From Lepas anatifera (lineage: Eukaryota; Arthropoda; Thecostraca; Lepadidae), in assembly GCA_034440635.1 (NCBI GenBank), contig JAOTON010002271.1, positions 930,001 to 994,000 on the forward strand: 64,000 nucleotides of DNA, in the 5' to 3' direction. Position numbers and translations under genes: made by a program. The notes below the pieces were generated by a model. That model was not told the origin of the DNA and ran no database searches. It saw nothing but the letters and a program-made list of their open reading frames with translations. This document shows positions 61,857-64,000 of this stretch, one piece after another (within the stretch, counting starts at the first letter, position 1; every line of letters begins with the position of its first letter).

Positions 61857-62440
61857 GATTCCAGTCCCGGGTTCCAGTCCAGTGGCCGGAATCCCCCGGT
61901 GATTCCAGTCCCGGGTTCCAGTCCAGTGGCCGGAATCCTTCGGTGATTCCAGTCCTGGGTTCCAGTCCAGTGGCCGGAATCCTCCGGTGATTTCAGTCCC
62001 GGGTTCCAGTCCAATGGCCAGAATCCCCGGTGATTCCAGTCTCGGGTTTCAGTCCAGTGGCCGAAATCCCCCGGTGATTCCAGTCCCGGGCTCCAGTCCA
62101 GTGGCCGGAATCCTTCGGTGATTCCAGTCCTGGGTTCCAGTCCAATGGCCGGAATCCTCCGGTGATTTCAGTCCCGGGTTCCAGTCGAGTGGTCGGAATC
62201 CTCCGGTGATTCCAGTCCCGGGTTCCAGTCCAGTGGCCGGAATCCTCCGGTGATTCCAGTCCCGGGTTCCAGTCCAGTGGCCGGAATCCTCCGGTGATTC
62301 CAGTCCCGGGTTCCAGTCCAGTGGCCGGAATCCTCCGGTGATTCCAGTCCCGGGTTCCAGTCCAGTGGCCGGAATCCTCCGGTGATTCCAGTCCCGGGTT
62401 CCAGTCCAGTGGCCGGAATCCTCCGGTGATTTCAGTCCCA
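61857..62440. repeat. 44-bp minisatellite, about 13 copies, upstream of MIOX
   Basis: Unit GATTCCAGTCCCGGGTTCC, AGTCCAGTGGCCGGAATCCTCCGGT. Copies vary by one or two bases. Three units make 132 bases, so a 193-codon - strand frame stays open by periodicity. It starts about 640 bases upstream of the MIOX transcription start. Confidence 0.95.
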
Positions 62441-63679
62441 TACGATCTAATCCGGAGCCGGTTCGGATATCCATGTGATTGTCTTCTGCGTGACGACGCC
62501 GAGGAGCGGGGAGTAAGGAGTTGAGACGCTATCACGCAAAGTATGCAGAAAGAGAATGAGAGTCCCTCTACCACACCCCTGGAAATTGAGAGACTAGCCC
62601 CTTCTAGCTATCGTTTTTATTAAGCTTCATTGCTGTTTCTGAAGCCAATGGAGATTGAGACTCCGAGAAATCTATGATCTAAGAAATGTCAAATGTGTAT
62701 TATGCATATCAAAATACCTCTGAAGTCATATCATACCATACCAAATACCAAATAATGTCGTCTGGCCGGGTCACTGGAGTCAATGACATTGACCTGAGAC
62801 TTTTGACATTGACCTTCATGTGGGGTGACCTTGACATATAATCCCGATTGCATCACGTTGTTAAGTCACCACTCGGTCTAAAGTGCAGGTGAATTGGTGC
62901 GACCCCGCAATTGCGATGGTCTCAAGTATAGGTCTATTTTTGAAAGCCTGTTAGTCCAGAAGCTATTGACTGATTTTCAGAATTATTTCACCAATCGAAG
63001 TTTTCATAAATGTTCTCAAATTTAGCCGAGTGGTGTTTCCCGGCTTCAAACAGTTCTTCGGCTACCTTAGAAAATAGAGATAAGGATACATCTCCACTGC
63101 GAGTGTTAAATATACATTTTGGCATTAGCCCTAATGCGCTGAATTGAAATAACTGGTTTGAATAGTCCACTTATTACACCCTATAAATTCGAGCCCTGCA
63201 TTGCTAATGCTGGAAATATTCCCCATAGGCGATACAAATCAGAAAATAAAAACACCGAAAGCAGCATGACCGACTTCTTTTCAACTATTCATTATGTTTC
63301 CAAATTGCATAGGAAATCCCACATTTTTTGTTAGCTTTTTCCACGCGATCAGATTGCTCAAAGTTGAGAACACACTGAATTTACACCTTGTTAGTTATGC
63401 TCAGAAATGATTTCATCAATGACATGTTTAATCTCCAATTTCTGCTCTAAAGCTATGCATATGGTGGTACAGTCATATATAGATAGGATTTTAAGACAAT
63501 ATTTAAATATTTGTCGAATATTTGGGCTTGGAATTACGCCGAGGAGCTTCTCCATAGAGTAGACTTCACAAATCTTAATATGAGATCTTCACATTTTAAT
63601 TTTTGTTTATCGCTTTTATCAAAACAAAAGCGTTGGTTGGTTCTTCAGTGCAAGCGCATAGCCAGCTGATCGGCCGGGG
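62441..63679. other. Intergenic, nothing recognised
   Basis: AT-rich; AGGTCA-like words at about 62770-62850 suggest a repeat fragment. No gene seen. Confidence 0.4.
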
Positions 63680-63807
63680 CTGCCGGGGCGGGTGTGTCAC
63701 GTGACCCTGCGGGGGCTCGAAGGGCTGAGCAGCCGATGCGGCCCTGCCGGGGCGGGTGTGTCACGTGACCCTGCGGGGACTCGAAGGGCTGAGCAGCCGA
63801 TGTGGCC
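63680..63807 (+). promoter_or_regulatory. 64-bp tandem duplication carrying two GTCACGTGAC sites
   Basis: Two nearly identical GC-rich 64-bp copies (63680-63743, 63744-63807), each with GTCACGTGAC (63696-63705, 63760-63769). This palindromic E-box equals the CLEAR-type site bound by MITF/TFE bHLH-Zip factors; USF or Myc-family binding is also possible. They lie 116-190 bases upstream of the predicted start site. Confidence 0.7.
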
Positions 63808-63852
63808 AAGAAGCATGAGGCAGACAGCCCGAGTACAGCAGTGTCACTTCTC

Positions 63853-63886
63853 TATAAAAAACCAGTCCAGGTTATCGACATATCAG
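63853..63886 (+). promoter_or_regulatory. TATA box and initiator of the last gene
   Basis: TATAAAAA at 63853-63860 and ATCAGCT with A+1 at 63885, 32 bases apart, as in the MIOX promoter. The predicted 5' UTR is 29 bases. Confidence 0.65.
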
Positions 63887-63913
63887 CTGAGTGTCTGTGC
63901 CCGCGGCGAAGTC

Positions 63914-64000
63914 ATGGCTACTGCCCGGGGCCAAATGTATAGTGAAATGGCGTGTCTCACTTTCAACGCGCTCGGCTCGTTTATCAGAAACAAAAGTGGT
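63914..64000 (+). CDS. 5' end of an unrecognised gene leaving the window
   Basis: ATG at 63914 opens a frame that runs 29 codons to the window edge (MATARGQMYSEMACLTFNAL, then GSFIRNKSG). The TATA box, initiator and doubled E-box just upstream support a real gene start. The fragment is too short to name, and shows no signal peptide or domain. Confidence 0.55.
   Translation, partial: MATARGQMYSEMACLTFNALGSFIRNKSG

Noticed and set aside
61857..62440. CRISPR array
   Set aside because: Units are contiguous with no unique spacers, and the genome is eukaryotic.
61993..62574. 193-codon - strand frame with a repeating DWNHRRIPATGLEPGTG motif
   Set aside because: A 44-bp minisatellite stays open by periodicity; no splice or promoter support.

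Overview
The window looks like eukaryotic nuclear DNA, most likely from an arthropod and perhaps a crustacean. Genes are split by GT/AG introns. Coding exons are rich in G/C at third positions, while introns are AT-richer and full of transposons. Several gene starts carry an arthropod-type initiator (TCAGT-like), and telomere-like TTAGG/TAGGG repeats occur at about 16.1 kb. The phylum call is inference; no species can be named from the sequence alone.

Layout. (1) 564-7994, + strand: the 3' part of an abLIM/unc-115 actin-binding gene ending in a villin headpiece, with two similar, frame-equivalent exons that look mutually exclusive. (2) 10183-12959, - strand: frataxin, converging on abLIM; its first exon was not found. 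(3) 13-20 kb: repeats, a telomere-like array, hairpins and a few weak coding-like segments. (4) 20459-24125, + strand: a CENP-N/Chl4-family kinetochore gene, whose exon 5 follows a roughly 490-base CT-rich tract. Exon-like segments at 31439-31769, 35566-35662, 35811-35907 and 36015-36186 may be its distal part or a separate gene. (5) 44359-47570, + strand: a two-exon gene for an unrecognised 814-residue low-complexity protein; its start lies just beyond a transposon end. (6) 54117-61168, - strand: a complete six-exon myo-inositol oxygenase gene (294 residues, all six iron ligands) with a TATA/initiator promoter. (7) 63680-64000, + strand: a promoter with a duplicated GTCACGTGAC site, a TATA box and an initiator, plus the first 29 codons of a gene that leaves the window.

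Mobile DNA fills most of the rest. There is a family of TTAA-flanked elements of about 1 kb that carry direct repeats of AGGTCA. A family of small hAT-like MITEs has 8-bp target duplications. There are also a 3.7-kb long-inverted-repeat element, hairpin elements, two copies of a tRNA-derived SINE, and a decayed LINE reverse-transcriptase fragment. Nesting is clear: LINE fragment in a 2-kb element in a TTAA element; hAT MITE in a TTAA-type end; TTAA element in the long-inverted-repeat element.

The genes are unrelated housekeeping or structural loci (cytoskeleton, iron-sulfur biogenesis, kinetochore, inositol catabolism); I see no operon-like cooperation. I did not find a new multi-gene system. 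The most interesting items are the abLIM duplicated exons, the DR4-like AGGTCA arrays in a MITE family, the promoter next to a transposon end, the doubled E-box promoter, and an unexplained reading frame inside a myo-inositol oxygenase intron.
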